DNA from: Stenotrophomonas maltophilia | Lineage (GTDB): Bacteria; Pseudomonadota; Gammaproteobacteria; Xanthomonadales; Xanthomonadaceae | Direction of reading: 5' to 3' | DNA length: 64,000 bases | Assembly (NCBI RefSeq): GCF_006974125.1 | Contig: NZ_CP037858.1 | Span: 3,596,001 to 3,660,000 of the forward strand | In this document: in pieces, positions 63,131 to 64,000 of the stretch | Numbering within the stretch: the stretch's first letter is position 1 | Layout: each line of letters opens with the position of its first letter | Notes under the pieces: generated by a model | Databases searched by the model: none | What the model was told of the DNA's origin: nothing | What the model saw: the letters and a program-made list of their open reading frames with translations, nothing else | Position numbers and translations under genes: made by a program

Positions 63131-64000
<870 letters not shown>

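Overview
The window is a high-GC gammaproteobacterial chromosome segment. Its gene families and, above all, its many GTAG-headed short palindromes (the SMAG family described in Stenotrophomonas maltophilia) point to Stenotrophomonas, probably the S. maltophilia complex. Genes are densely packed, with many ATGA stop/start overlaps. No phage, integrase, insertion sequence or CRISPR array is visible. Both ends are cut inside genes: a DUF445 protein on the left and uvrB on the right.

Region 1 (1-23345): after a DUF445 protein and an orphan ParB-like protein comes a putrescine uptake and catabolism region. It holds a class III aminotransferase, PuuC, PuuB, PuuD, PuuA, the PotFGHI importer and a succinate-semialdehyde-type dehydrogenase. 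Together they would import putrescine, glutamylate and oxidise it to GABA, and pass GABA to succinate. The aminotransferase lacks its PLP lysine (an AGG arginine codon). Embedded in the region are an MHS-type transporter, a bacteriohemerythrin, a REC-REC-GGDEF protein, two tandem MASE1 proteins with decayed kinase ends, and a flavin monooxygenase.

Region 2 (23420-30035): one long minus-strand operon of phoH/ybeZ, ybeY, a gene broken by an extra 7-bp repeat, a membrane protein, a secreted protein, corC, a DUF4105/Lnb-like protein and corA. The DUF4105 gene follows corC, where lnt sits in the Escherichia coli ybeZ-ybeY-ybeX-lnt operon.

Region 3 (30036-48658): a HlyD/ABC exporter, miaB, a GST with a divergent WYL regulator, a lytic transglycosylase, the cytochrome bc1 operon petABC, sspA-sspB, DUF3301 and DUF2272 proteins, nadC, a Trm112-like gene, purEK, an AhpD-like protein, sodB, a monothiol glutaredoxin and an SDR whose active-site lysine is glutamine.

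Region 4 (48659-64000): an Oar-like TonB-dependent receptor; a 1.4-kb segment between two near-identical terminators carrying a Fic-domain gene and a small secreted protein; a candidate small RNA; ppnN; a type IV pilus minor-pilin operon (fimT-pilV-pilW-pilX-pilY1-pilE); tRNA-Asn with a clear promoter and terminator; an opposing GspH-type pseudopilin; and the start of uvrB.

All calls come from reading the sequence and recalling family motifs; no database search was run.
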